The notes beneath the pieces were generated by a model that was given only the letters and a program-made list of their open reading frames with translations, made no database searches and was not told the origin of the DNA. A program made the translations under genes and the position numbers. A stretch of DNA of 64,000 nucleotides from Rhodospirillales bacterium (GTDB lineage: Bacteria; Pseudomonadota; Alphaproteobacteria; Acetobacterales; Acetobacteraceae), in the NCBI GenBank assembly GCA_025352665.1, contig JANXSM010000109.1, positions 1-64,000 on the forward strand, given 5' to 3'. Numbering within the stretch: the first letter of the stretch is position 1; each line of letters starts with the position of its first letter. Positions 18,513 to 28,026 of the stretch are shown piece by piece.

Positions 18513-20405
18513 ATGTCTGACCCGCATCACAACGCGGCCACCGACCCCCGGCCGGATCCCACGCGCGACATCGCCCTGGTGCCGATGCGCGACCTGATGT
18601 CGTGGCTGCACAACCGCCCCCTGGCGCCGACTGCCGCGCCGCCGACGCAGGCGCCCGTGGCTGTCGCCAAGCGCACCGTCTCTCCCTTCGCAGCCCTGCC
18701 CGCCCCGACACGTCCGCTTCCGCCCCGGCCGCCCGCACCTTCTTCGCCGCAGCGCCCACTTCCCCCGACCGAGCCCGAGGCGAAGCCACAGCCGCCTGAT
18801 CCTGCCCCGCTGCAACCACCCCCGCTGCTGCCGCCCGCCCCGCCCGTATCAGAGCCGCCCGTCTCAGCAAATCCCATCAGAGCAAGTCCGCCACTCGCGG
18901 GTTCGCGAAATCCCGAACCGGGACCAGTCGCCGCAGCCCACTGGGAAATCTCCAACACATGGACCTTGCCGCAGCGGCCAGCCGTGCTGCGACGCCCGAA
19001 CTTCAGCGTCTCGCCGGTCGCAACACCGTGGACACCCCGTGCGCCCGCGCCTCCGCCAGCAGCTCCCCCCGTACCGGCACCTGCGCCGCCGGAGCCAGAG
19101 CCCGAAACTGAACCGGCGCCGGCTGCAGCACCAGCACCACCCCCGCCGATGGACCTGCCGCCGCCCGTGGTGTTTGCGCAACCACACCCGGCTTCGCCCC
19201 TGCCGCCGCCACAACCCGCCATGGCGCCGCTGCGACCATCACGCCCCGCACCACCACCGCGCGTGATCGATCTGGCGCAGCCGGCGATCTTCGCACCGCC
19301 ATCAGGCGCGGTGCCGAACCCGGCTCCATCGGCCACGCCAGAACCCACACCGCCCTCCACGGAAATGCCGCTGGCAGCACCACTTGCGCCCGCTGTGCCG
19401 CAGGACGTGCCACTACCCTCGGGCGCAGACAGCAGCGCATGGTCGCGCCTGACCCGCGACATCGACGGGGACGAAGACGATACCCTGTTCGATCCACCCC
19501 CCTTCCCTCCGGAACCCGCTCCGCCGCGAAACTGGCCGTGGCGCCCCGCAGCACTCGCCGCTGCCGTGCTTTTGGCGGTCGGCGGCGGAACGGCGTTCGT
19601 GCTGCTGCAGTCCGAGCCTCCGCCGCCGATCTCGGGCGTGGTGACGGGCCCGCTGCTCACCGTCTTCGCCCCGGTGGACGGCCGCCTGACCCACATCCTC
19701 GTCTCCCTCGGCACCCATGTCAGCGGCGGCACCGATCTGTTCGAGATCGAGCAGGCGCCGCCCGACCCGCGCGCACGGTCCGACATCGCAGCCCGGCTAG
19801 ACCTCGCCCGCACCCGCGCCGCCCGGCTCGACCAGCGGCAACGCGAGCTCGAAGGCCTGATCCAGCGCAGCCGTGCCGTCGGTGCCGACCCGGTAGCAGC
19901 CCGCGAGGCGGAAGCGATGCGCCAGCGCCTGGGCGACCTGCAGGACGAGCGCGGCGCCACGGCAGGAGAAATCGCCCTGCTGGAACGCAGCCTCGCCAGC
20001 GACATCGCCCGCAACAGCAGCCTGGGCGCCAAACGCGTCAAGGCCAGCCAGTCCGGCGTGATCGCACGGCTGCAGGCGGTCGAAGGCATGGAGGTCGTGC
20101 CTGGCCTGCCGCTCGGCCAGATGATCGATTGCGACCATCTGAGCATCGCCGTCGACGGCCCCGCCGCAGCCTCGCTCGGCATCGTCTCCAACCGGCTCCT
20201 GCATGTCACCCTGGCCGGCAGCGCCGTAACGCTTGACGTGCATGTGCCGCCAGCTTCCGCCCGGCCGATGCGCCAGACCGCAAGCGACAACGCCGCCATC
20301 GCTGCCGGCGGCCGGCTGTCGATCCCACTTGAGCGGGTCGCGCTGGAAAAGGCCGCCGGCGAAGCCTGCCCGGTCGGCCGCAGCGCCACGATGTCGCTCG
20401 AATGA
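18513..20405 (+). CDS. HlyD-like periplasmic adaptor with proline-rich N-terminus
   Basis: A 630-residue protein. Residues 1-335 are extremely Pro/Ala-rich and presumably cytoplasmic and unstructured. One membrane helix follows (about 342-365), then a biotinyl-lipoyl-like half (GVVTGPLLTVFAPVDGRLTHILVSLGTHV), a coiled-coil hairpin (about 425-510) and a second half (KASQSGVIARLQAVEGMEVV). This is the layout of HlyD/Alg44-type adaptors in secretion or polysaccharide export. It sits 150 bp upstream of a sugar-phosphate transferase gene, which favours a role in exopolysaccharide export. Confidence 0.8.
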   Translation: MSDPHHNAATDPRPDPTRDIALVPMRDLMSWLHNRPLAPTAAPPTQAPVAVAKRTVSPFAALPAPTRPLPPRPPAPSSPQRPLPPTEPEAKPQPPDPAPLQPPPLLPPAPPVSEPPVSANPIRASPPLAGSRNPEPGPVAAAHWEISNTWTLPQRPAVLRRPNFSVSPVATPWTPRAPAPPPAAPPVPAPAPPEPEPETEPAPAAAPAPPPPMDLPPPVVFAQPHPASPLPPPQPAMAPLRPSRPAPPPRVIDLAQPAIFAPPSGAVPNPAPSATPEPTPPSTEMPLAAPLAPAVPQDVPLPSGADSSAWSRLTRDIDGDEDDTLFDPPPFPPEPAPPRNWPWRPAALAAAVLLAVGGGTAFVLLQSEPPPPISGVVTGPLLTVFAPVDGRLTHILVSLGTHVSGGTDLFEIEQAPPDPRARSDIAARLDLARTRAARLDQRQRELEGLIQRSRAVGADPVAAREAEAMRQRLGDLQDERGATAGEIALLERSLASDIARNSSLGAKRVKASQSGVIARLQAVEGMEVVPGLPLGQMIDCDHLSIAVDGPAAASLGIVSNRLLHVTLAGSAVTLDVHVPPASARPMRQTASDNAAIAAGGRLSIPLERVALEKAAGEACPVGRSATMSLE

Positions 20406-20555
20406 CGCCTCGGCACGATGTGGCCGCAATGACAACCTGGCTTACGAAACCTCGCGGTTTGGCCGTCGCGCGGTCGAATTCCTTGCCATCGTTCCGGCGA
20501 GGCACTAGTCCATGCTGAGCGAAACAGGGCGGAGTGGGCCAACCGGCTGCCACAC

Positions 20556-22085
20556 ATGATGGAACATGGCCCAAAGACGCTGACAACCGCTCGGCCGGCC
20601 TATACCGCGACCGCAGCCTCGGGCGTCGACGACCCCACCAGAAGCCGAGTTCCCCTAATCCGCTGGACCCATGGACTGATCAACCGCGGCGTCATGCTGG
20701 CCGATGCGGCAACCCTGCTGCTCGGCGCTGCGGTCATCTGGCGTGATCCGTTCCCGCTGGGCAGCGGCAGCAACGCCATGTTCAGCCAGGGCCAGGCACT
20801 GGTCATCGGCCTGCTCGCCGGGTTCAGCTTCCTGGCCACGCTGCGCCGCATCGGCGCCTATCGGGTGGAACGCTACCGCAGGCTCGGGCCTGTGGCGCTG
20901 GATATCGTGGCAGGCTCCTTCTGCGCCAGCCTGCTGTGCGGCACCGTAATCGCAGCATTTGCAGAACATCCGCCGGAGCTTGTCTGGCTTGGCAGCCGCG
21001 CATTGACCCTGGTGGGACTGCTGATCGCTGAGCGCGTGGTGTCAGCCATCCTGGTCGGAACCGTGCAGCGGCAAGGCCTGCTTCGCGTCAAGGTCGCAGT
21101 CATCGGTGCCAACAGCCAGGGTGCGATGATGTTCCAGCACCTGGCCAGGCCGGAGGCGGGGCCCCACTACGACATGGTCGGGCTGTTCCGCGACGAGGAT
21201 GACACGGGGCTCTGCGAGGCCGGCGCCATCACCGGGGAGGTGGGCGATCTCGGGCTCTACGCCCAAAGCCATCCGGTCGATCTCATCGTGGTGTGCCTGC
21301 CCTGGCAATCGGCCGAGCGGCGCAGCCGGATCATCGACCAGGTGCAATGGATCGCGGCCGACGTGGTGATCCCGATAGCACTCGACCCCGACCACCATGA
21401 CGAGAGCGCCATTCCACGCGCGCAGGTGACGATCATTGCGGGCCTGCAGACGCTGCAGATCATGCACCGCCCGTTCAAGGGCAGCCAGGGATTGCTCAAG
21501 ATCGCTGAAGATTACGCCATCGGCTCAGCGGCACTGCTGTTTTTCGCGCCGCTCATGCTGCTGATCGCAATCGCCGTAAGGCTCGACAGCCCAGGCCCCG
21601 TCCTGTTCCGCCAAGCGCGCACCGGCTTCAACAACAAGCCGTTCATGATCTGCAAATTCCGCACGATGACCGTCGATCCCACCGACGACGGCAGCATCGG
21701 CACGCTCGACCGGCGCGACCCCCGCATCACCCGCGTCGGCGCCGTGCTGCGCCAACTCTCGCTCGACGAATTGCCGCAGCTGCTCAACGTCATGCGCGGC
21801 GAGATGTCGGTGGTCGGCCCCCGCCCCTACGTGCCGAACATGCTGGTGGGGCAAACCCGCTTCACCGACAGCGTGCGTCAATACGCCGCCCGCCACCGCA
21901 TCAAGCCCGGCATCACCGGCTGGGCCCAGGCCAACGGCCTGCGCGGCCACGCGCTGCGTAGCCTCGAAGGCGCCCGCCGCAGCGTCGAGCTCGACATCTT
22001 CTATATCACTCACTGGAGCCTGTGGTTCGACCTGCGCATCATGGCGCGCACGCTTATGGTACTCGCCGGCCGCAACGTGTTCTAG
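20556..22085 (+). CDS. Polyprenyl-phosphate glycosyl-1-phosphate transferase (exopolysaccharide initiation)
   Basis: A 509-residue membrane enzyme of the WbaP/WcaJ/ExoY class that moves a sugar-1-phosphate from a nucleotide sugar to undecaprenyl phosphate. Several N-terminal membrane helices (about 35-165) precede a nucleotide-binding-like middle domain (VAVIGANSQGAMMF, about 171-290). The C-terminal bacterial sugar transferase domain (about 307-509) carries PVLFRQARTGF, KFRTM, DELPQLLNV and PRPYVP. Full length and undamaged. With GalU and phosphohexomutase elsewhere in the window, glucose- or galactose-1-phosphate is a likely substrate. Confidence 0.9.
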   Translation: MMEHGPKTLTTARPAYTATAASGVDDPTRSRVPLIRWTHGLINRGVMLADAATLLLGAAVIWRDPFPLGSGSNAMFSQGQALVIGLLAGFSFLATLRRIGAYRVERYRRLGPVALDIVAGSFCASLLCGTVIAAFAEHPPELVWLGSRALTLVGLLIAERVVSAILVGTVQRQGLLRVKVAVIGANSQGAMMFQHLARPEAGPHYDMVGLFRDEDDTGLCEAGAITGEVGDLGLYAQSHPVDLIVVCLPWQSAERRSRIIDQVQWIAADVVIPIALDPDHHDESAIPRAQVTIIAGLQTLQIMHRPFKGSQGLLKIAEDYAIGSAALLFFAPLMLLIAIAVRLDSPGPVLFRQARTGFNNKPFMICKFRTMTVDPTDDGSIGTLDRRDPRITRVGAVLRQLSLDELPQLLNVMRGEMSVVGPRPYVPNMLVGQTRFTDSVRQYAARHRIKPGITGWAQANGLRGHALRSLEGARRSVELDIFYITHWSLWFDLRIMARTLMVLAGRNVF

Positions 22086-22146
22086 GGTGCAGACTCGTTC
22101 AGCCGGGTTCCGGCTGCGCCGGAGCCAGGCTGATCGGGCCAGAACC

Positions 22147-23058
22147 CTATTCCGCCGCTGCCGTCCTAATGGCGATCGCCGCAGCCGAGGCGCGGTTCTC
22201 AACGCCCAACTTGATATAGATCTGTTCGAGGTGTTTGCTCACGGTGCTGGGCCGCATGCCGACGATGTCGCCGATGTCGCGGTTGGATTTGCCGCGGCCG
22301 ATCCACAGCAGCACCTCGGCCTCCCGCGCGGTCAGCCCAAGGCGCTGGCGCAACAGGCTCTCACCGCTCCAGGTCGCGGCCGCCACCACGCGCAGCAGCA
22401 TTTCGTCCGGGCCGAACTGGCCGACAAAATGCAGCTGCAGCGTCTGGCGCTCATGCGTGAGGGTGGCGACCACGCGGCCAGGCTGCAGGTCCGCCTGCAT
22501 GATGGTCGTGTCGCTGTCCCAGGCATACAGTATGCCAGTATCACGTCCGGGCATCGCGCCTGCGGCATCGCGCAGCAAGGCGGCGGCCTGGGGCGTGGAC
22601 CACAGCACGCGCCCGTCGAGCGCAGCCCCGATCAGGAAGCGACCGGCGGCATCCAGCGCCATCTGCGCACTGCGCGTGCGCCGGGCGTTGACGAGATGCA
22701 CGCCAATGCGGGCGATGACCTCGTCGGGGGCCACTGGCTTGGTCACATAGTCCACGCCTCCGGCCTCGAAGCCACGCACCACATGTTCGCTGGCGGTCAG
22801 GCCGGTCATGAAGATGATCGGCACGCCCAGCAGGTCGGCGTGCCGCTTCATGATGCGGCACAGTTCGAAGCCGTCGGTCTCCGGCATGATCGCGTCGATC
22901 AGCACGATGTCGGGGGTGATGCGCTCGATGATCGACAGCGCGAACGCGGCTGACTGGGCGAGCAGCACGGTGTATCCGGCCGCCTCCAACGCCTCGTTGA
23001 GCAGGCCAAGCGTGCCAGGCAAATCGTCGACCACCAGCACGGTGTCACGCCGTATCAT
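22147..23058 (-). CDS. Response regulator with LuxR-type DNA-binding domain
   Basis: A 303-residue protein with an N-terminal receiver (VLVVDDLPGTLGLL; phospho-acceptor Asp near residue 55 in VLIDAIMPETDG; TKP near 105), a middle PAS-like linker, and a C-terminal LuxR helix-turn-helix (LTAREAEVLLWIGRGKSNRDI, about 238-280). Its ATG overlaps the stop of the upstream transporter-kinase gene as ATGA, so it is that protein's cognate regulator. The adjacent divergent urt-ure operon, with its 15-bp-period repeats, is the obvious candidate target. Confidence 0.9.
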   Translation of the reverse strand: MIRRDTVLVVDDLPGTLGLLNEALEAAGYTVLLAQSAAFALSIIERITPDIVLIDAIMPETDGFELCRIMKRHADLLGVPIIFMTGLTASEHVVRGFEAGGVDYVTKPVAPDEVIARIGVHLVNARRTRSAQMALDAAGRFLIGAALDGRVLWSTPQAAALLRDAAGAMPGRDTGILYAWDSDTTIMQADLQPGRVVATLTHERQTLQLHFVGQFGPDEMLLRVVAAATWSGESLLRQRLGLTAREAEVLLWIGRGKSNRDIGDIVGMRPSTVSKHLEQIYIKLGVENRASAAAIAIRTAAAE

Positions 23059-26000
23059 TCGGCCTCGCTCGCCACGTCGCGTTCGCAGGCGCCATCGAGT
23101 GCGGTGAGGAAGGCGTCAAGCCGGTATTCCGCCAACAGATTGCGCAATTCGCCGAACAGCGCATTGCTGCCGGGGGCTTCGCGTTCGAACACATCGAGCT
23201 GGGTGCGCAGGCCGCTGACGTAACCGATTGAGGCCAGCTCGCGCAGCTTGGCATGCTGCTCGGCGGTGAGCGGCAGGCGGATGGCGGCCTGGCCCGCGTC
23301 TGGCATAGGCTGCAAAATCCAGGTCAGGTGCAACAGCTGACCGATGCGCTCAAGCACGGCCTGCAGGCTTACCGGCTTGGTGAGCGCATCGTCGTGGTGC
23401 GTGGCATCGGCCGGTGGCTGGCGCAGCTCGCGGCCGTCAGCTGAAATAATGACGATAGGAGCGACCGGATAGAGCTCACGCAGCGCCTGGGCCAGGTCCC
23501 AGCCCGTCATGCCTGGCATTGAAAGATCGATCAAAAACATGTCCGGCCGCGTGCCCGAAGCAACGTCCAGGCAGGTCGCTCCATCTTCGGCGACAAGAAT
23601 TGCGAAACCCAGCGGAACAAGAAGATCGCGGAGCAGGCCGCGATGAACCGGATCGTCATCGGCCACCAGCAAGCTCCGCCTGGCACCGGCATAGCCGATG
23701 ATCGGGCGCTCCGCGGCGGCAGACCTGGTGTGCCGCGACAGCTTCGACAACATCAGCCGCACGCGAAACCGGCTGCCGCGGCCGAGCTCGCTGGCAACCG
23801 ACATCTCGCCGCCCATGATCTCCGTCAGCACCTTGGCGATGGTCAGGCCGAGCCCCATGCCCGGGGTGGTCTGACCGCGTGACGCCTTCACGCGCTGCAG
23901 CGGCTCGAAAATACGGTCGAGATCGGGAGTGGCGATGCCGATGCCGGTATCGATGATGTCGAACTCGGCAATTTCGCTGCGCCAGCGCACCCGCAGCGTC
24001 ACCTCTCCCGTGGACGTGAACTTGATCGCGTTGGACAGGAGGTTGATCAGAATTTGGCGCAGCCGGTGCTCGTCGGTGCGCACGCGGTCGGGCATGTTGG
24101 CAGGGGTGTCAAACACGAAGCCGATACCCTTGTCCTCCGCCTGCAGGCGGAACATGTCGACCATCTGGGCCAGAAACTCCGGCAACGCCACTTCGTCGCT
24201 GTAGATATCGATCCGCTTGGCCTCGATGCGGGAAATATCGAGCAGACCTTCGACGAGAGCTGCCAGATGCTCGCCGCTGCGGCGGATGATGCGCAACGCA
24301 TCGCCACGGCGTTCCAGGTTGGACGGATCGCGCTCCAGCAGCTGCGCATAGCCGAGAATGGCGTTGAGCGGGCTGCGCAGTTCATGGTTAATGCTGGTAA
24401 CGAAATGGCTTTTTGCCAAGCTCGCGGTCTCCGCCACATCGCGCGCCCGCTGCAACGCGGCGTCTGTGCGGCGATGCGCACGGATTTCGGACATCAGCAG
24501 CCCGGTCTGCCGTAACGTCTCGTCCTGCGCCACGCGGCGGCTTTCCTGCGCCAGCACCAACAGCCAGGCAGCCACGCCGCCGATCACCACCAACACAGCG
24601 AACGCCTGCCAGAAGGCCCCGGCGTCAGTGGTTTCGGTGCGGGCGTAGATGCCAAGCAACACCAGGCCCGTGGAGACGACGAAAACTGCAAACACGCACG
24701 CAAAGCGGCCGAGCGGACTCGCCGCAGCGCGCATCACCTGTTTTGGCAGCAACGTTGAAAGCCCCTCAAGGATCATCGCATCGGCGCGTGCATGTGGCTT
24801 GCAGCCATCGCCGCAGCGGGCATCGAGCGAGCAGCACAGCGAACAGATCGGGCCGGTGTAGACGGGGCAATAGGCCATGTCCTCTGGCTCGAAATGATGT
24901 TCGCAGATCGAGCATTGCAACGAGGCACGGTTGCGCCAGGCGGTGCGCGGCTTGCGGGCCAAATAGAAGCGACCGTTCGTCGCCCAGGCGATGAGCGGTG
25001 CCGCCACAAACGCCACGCCGAAGGCGATGAAGGTCGACATCGCCGCCATCAGCTCGCCAAAGGCGCCGCGCCACGCTACCAACGAGACGATCACGCCGAG
25101 CAACATGCTGCCCACGCCCACCGGGTTGATATCGTAAAGATGCGCGCGCTTGAACTCGATCCCCGGCGGGCTGAAGCCGAGCGGCTTGTTGATGATCAAA
25201 TCGGCCACGAGCGCTGCGATCCAGGCCGTGGCGATATCGGAGTACACCACAAGCGTCCGCTGGATCGTCTCGTAGGCCCCCATTTCCATCAGCAGCAGCG
25301 CGATGCCGATATTGAACACCAACCATACCACGCGACCGGGATGGCTGTGGGTGAGGCGGGAGAAGAAGTTCGACCAGGCGATCGAGCCGGCGTAGGCGTT
25401 GGTCACGTTGATCTTGAGCTGTGACAGCACCACGAAGAAACTGGTGACGATGAGTGCCGCCGGCGCCGAGCCGAACGCGTCGCGAAACGCGGTCAGATAC
25501 ATTTGCGACGGCTGCACCGCAATTGTCACGCGTTCGCCCAGCATGACGGCGCCATAGGCGAGCAACGATCCCGCCAGCAACTTGAACACATCGAACACGA
25601 TCCAGCCTGGCCCGCCGGCCAGCAGTGCGGTCCACCACATGATGGTGCCGGTTTTGGACCGTGGCGGCAGGAAGCGAAGATAGTCGACTTGCTCTGCGGT
25701 CTGGCTGATCAAAGCGAGCAGAATGGAGGCGCAGGCCCCGAAGGCGAGTGGGTCGAAAACATTGGTCGCGTTGGGCCCGCTGCCGCCGTATCGCGTCCAA
25801 CCCGGCAGCCAGTCCGGATGCGCGGTCACCGCTGCCACCAGCGCGACAACATTCAACACGATCCAGACCGGCTGCGTCCACAGCTGGAAGCGGCTGATCC
25901 AGGTGATCCCATGGGTGACCAGCGGCACCACCGCCACGGCGCATAGAATGTAGCCGAGCCAGAGCGGCACGTTGAAGAAGCTGTCCAGCATGGAGGCCAC

Positions 26001-26444
26001 GATGACCGACTCGATGCCGAAGAAGATGAAGGTGAAACTTGCATAGATCAGCGACGTGATCGTGGAGCCGATATAGCCAAAGCCTGCGCCACGGGTCAGC
26101 AAATCCACGTCCACTCCGTCGCGCGCCGCATAGTAGCAAATCGGCAGACTGATCAGAAAGATCAGCAAGGAAACGGCAAGAATGGCTGCAACAGCATTGG
26201 TGAAACCATAGGTGATGGTAATCGAGCCACCGATCGCCTCGAGGGCGAGGAACGAGATCGATCCAAGTGCCGTGTTGGCCACCCGCAGCGCGGACCACTT
26301 GCGCGCAGATTTGGCGGTGAAACGCAGCGCGTAGTCTTCCAGCGTCTGGTTGGCGACCCACTGATTGTATTCGCGCCGTTCACGCACGATGCGCTGGCGC
26401 ACCACGGGACTTTGGCGAGCCAGGGAGCGGTGGCGGGCGAGCAT
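23055..26444 (-). CDS. NCS1-type transporter fused to hybrid histidine kinase
   Basis: The start is placed at ATG 26444 because AAAGGAGG lies 10 nt upstream; an upstream in-frame ATG at 26495 has no such site. The product is 1129 residues. Positions in that numbering: an NCS1 purine/cytosine/allantoin permease-like module with about 12 membrane helices (about 40-500), a cysteine-rich zinc-finger-like module (about 509-552: CSICEH, YCPVY, CSLCCS, RCGDGC), two further membrane helices, HisKA (H-box SINHELRSPLNAILGYAQ near 688), HATPase (N-box near 803), a receiver (about 925-1045, Asp near 971) and a helical tail. The transporter part probably acts as sensor, as in CbrA-type fusions. The ligand is unknown; divergence from urea genes suggests urea, allantoin or a related compound. 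Confidence 0.9.
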   Translation of the reverse strand: MLARHRSLARQSPVVRQRIVRERREYNQWVANQTLEDYALRFTAKSARKWSALRVANTALGSISFLALEAIGGSITITYGFTNAVAAILAVSLLIFLISLPICYYAARDGVDVDLLTRGAGFGYIGSTITSLIYASFTFIFFGIESVIVASMLDSFFNVPLWLGYILCAVAVVPLVTHGITWISRFQLWTQPVWIVLNVVALVAAVTAHPDWLPGWTRYGGSGPNATNVFDPLAFGACASILLALISQTAEQVDYLRFLPPRSKTGTIMWWTALLAGGPGWIVFDVFKLLAGSLLAYGAVMLGERVTIAVQPSQMYLTAFRDAFGSAPAALIVTSFFVVLSQLKINVTNAYAGSIAWSNFFSRLTHSHPGRVVWLVFNIGIALLLMEMGAYETIQRTLVVYSDIATAWIAALVADLIINKPLGFSPPGIEFKRAHLYDINPVGVGSMLLGVIVSLVAWRGAFGELMAAMSTFIAFGVAFVAAPLIAWATNGRFYLARKPRTAWRNRASLQCSICEHHFEPEDMAYCPVYTGPICSLCCSLDARCGDGCKPHARADAMILEGLSTLLPKQVMRAAASPLGRFACVFAVFVVSTGLVLLGIYARTETTDAGAFWQAFAVLVVIGGVAAWLLVLAQESRRVAQDETLRQTGLLMSEIRAHRRTDAALQRARDVAETASLAKSHFVTSINHELRSPLNAILGYAQLLERDPSNLERRGDALRIIRRSGEHLAALVEGLLDISRIEAKRIDIYSDEVALPEFLAQMVDMFRLQAEDKGIGFVFDTPANMPDRVRTDEHRLRQILINLLSNAIKFTSTGEVTLRVRWRSEIAEFDIIDTGIGIATPDLDRIFEPLQRVKASRGQTTPGMGLGLTIAKVLTEIMGGEMSVASELGRGSRFRVRLMLSKLSRHTRSAAAERPIIGYAGARRSLLVADDDPVHRGLLRDLLVPLGFAILVAEDGATCLDVASGTRPDMFLIDLSMPGMTGWDLAQALRELYPVAPIVIISADGRELRQPPADATHHDDALTKPVSLQAVLERIGQLLHLTWILQPMPDAGQAAIRLPLTAEQHAKLRELASIGYVSGLRTQLDVFEREAPGSNALFGELRNLLAEYRLDAFLTALDGACERDVASEAE

Positions 26445-26592
26445 CGCTGATGTGCCTCCTTTGTTTGCGGGGCAAAGAGGCAGCCACTGGGCCAACGCTT
26501 ACCGTTGTCGCAGATGTCATCTTTGTCAATACGACGAAAGCCGGGGCGTGGACTGCGCAACCCTGCCGTATTGTCTGTTCGGGAATGAAACG

Positions 26593-26637
26593 CTGCCAAC
26601 GCCAGACCTGCCAACAACAGACCTGCGAACATGTTTT
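26593..26637 (+). promoter_or_regulatory. Three 15-bp-period direct repeats upstream of urtA
   Basis: CTGCCAAC at 26593, CTGCCAAC at 26608 and CTGCGAAC at 26623 are spaced exactly 15 bp apart. The first two units share the following -CAGAC as well. The array ends 22 bp before the urtA ATG (26660) and lies in the gap to the divergent sensor-kinase gene. It looks like an operator for a multimeric regulator; the LuxR-type response regulator next door is the leading candidate. No sigma-54 promoter match was seen. Confidence 0.5.
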
Positions 26638-26659
26638 GAAACCTTTGGGAGATCCGTAC

Positions 26660-27985
26660 ATGACAGCCGATAATCGAACCAGTTTTGGCCGCCGCGGCGT
26701 GGCCCGCATCGGCCTCGCCCTTGCGGCCCTGACCATGGGAGCTGCCGCGATCGCAGCCCCGGCACAAGCCGCCGACAACACCATCAAGATCGGCATTCTG
26801 CATTCTTTATCGGGCACGATGGCGATCAGCGAGACCACGTTGAAGGACGTGATGCTCATGCTGATCGACGCGCAGAACAAAAAAGGCGGCTTGCTTGGCA
26901 AGAAGCTCGAAGCCGTGGTGGTCGATCCCGCCTCCAACTGGCCATTGTTCGCCGAGAAAGCCCGCCAGTTGATCACCGTCGACAAGGTGGCCGTTGTGTT
27001 CGGCTGCTGGACCTCGGTTTCGCGCAAGTCGGTTCTTCCGGTGTTCGAGGAAACCGGCAACATCCTGTTCTACCCCGTCCAGTATGAGGGCGAGGAAAGC
27101 AGCAAGAACGTGTTCTACACGGGTGCTGCACCGAACCAGCAGGCGATCCCAGCGGTCGACTACCTGATGGCAAACGAGAAGGTGAAGCGCTGGGTGCTGG
27201 CCGGCACCGACTACGTCTATCCACGCACAACCAACAAAATCCTGGAGGCCTACCTGAAGACCAAGGGTGTTGCTGCCGAAGACATCATGATCAACTACAC
27301 GCCATTCGGCCACAGCGACTGGCAGAACATCGTGGCCGACATTAAAAAATTCGGCTCGGCCGGCAAAAAGACTGCGGTGGTCTCCACCATCAACGGCGAC
27401 GCCAACGTGCCGTTCTACAAGGAACTCGGCAACCAGGGCGTCAAGGCGACCGATATCCCGGTCGTGGCGTTTTCGGTCGGCGAAGAAGAACTCGCAGGCC
27501 TCGACACCAAGCCGCTGCTCGGCCATCTGGCCGCGTGGAACTACTTCGAAAGCGTGAAGACACCAGCCAACACCGCGTTCATCAAGGAATGGCACGACTT
27601 CACCAAGAAACCGAACCGCACCACCAACGATCCGATGGAGGCCAGCTACATCGGCTTCAACATGTGGATCAAGGCCGTGCAAAAGGCCGGCACCGTCGAC
27701 CAGGCCAAGGTGATCGACGCCATGATCGGCGTAGCCGTGCCGAACCTGACCGGCGGCATCGCCACCATGATGCCCAACCACCACATCACCAAGCCAGTGC
27801 TGATTGGTGAAGTGAAGGCGGACGGCCAGTTCAACACCGTCTGGCAGACGTCAGGCACCGTGGTCGCCAATGAGTGGTCGCCTTACCTCGAAGGCTCCAA
27901 GGACCTGATCGCCGATTGGCGCGCGCCGATGTCCTGCGGCAACTTCAACGTGGTCACCGGCAAGTGCGGCGGCGCTTCCAAGTAA
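26660..27985 (+). CDS. urtA: Urea ABC transporter substrate-binding protein
   Basis: A 441-residue periplasmic protein that captures urea for the Urt ABC importer. The start at ATG 26660 is chosen because a signal peptide follows (about residues 1-38, ending APAQAAD) and TTGGGAG precedes it. Family features include IKIGILHSLSGTMAISE, VFGCWTSVSRKSVLPV and LFYPVQYEG, which are characteristic of UrtA rather than branched-chain amino acid binders. It is first in the urt-ure operon and is separated from urtB by a strong hairpin, the usual way to make excess binding protein. Confidence 0.95.
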   Translation: MTADNRTSFGRRGVARIGLALAALTMGAAAIAAPAQAADNTIKIGILHSLSGTMAISETTLKDVMLMLIDAQNKKGGLLGKKLEAVVVDPASNWPLFAEKARQLITVDKVAVVFGCWTSVSRKSVLPVFEETGNILFYPVQYEGEESSKNVFYTGAAPNQQAIPAVDYLMANEKVKRWVLAGTDYVYPRTTNKILEAYLKTKGVAAEDIMINYTPFGHSDWQNIVADIKKFGSAGKKTAVVSTINGDANVPFYKELGNQGVKATDIPVVAFSVGEEELAGLDTKPLLGHLAAWNYFESVKTPANTAFIKEWHDFTKKPNRTTNDPMEASYIGFNMWIKAVQKAGTVDQAKVIDAMIGVAVPNLTGGIATMMPNHHITKPVLIGEVKADGQFNTVWQTSGTVVANEWSPYLEGSKDLIADWRAPMSCGNFNVVTGKCGGASK

Positions 27986-28026
27986 CGGCCCGCTTCTTGC
28001 GTAACTTTTGACGATAGAAGCCTGAA

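Noticed and set aside
24766-26361. Minus-strand frame of 531 codons overlapping the transporter-kinase
   Set aside because: It is out of frame with the clear NCS1 translation and is rich in Arg and His as expected for a shadow frame.
26500-26660. Sigma-54 promoter before urtA
   Set aside because: Nitrogen control made this worth checking, but no TGGCAC-N5-TTGC match was found.
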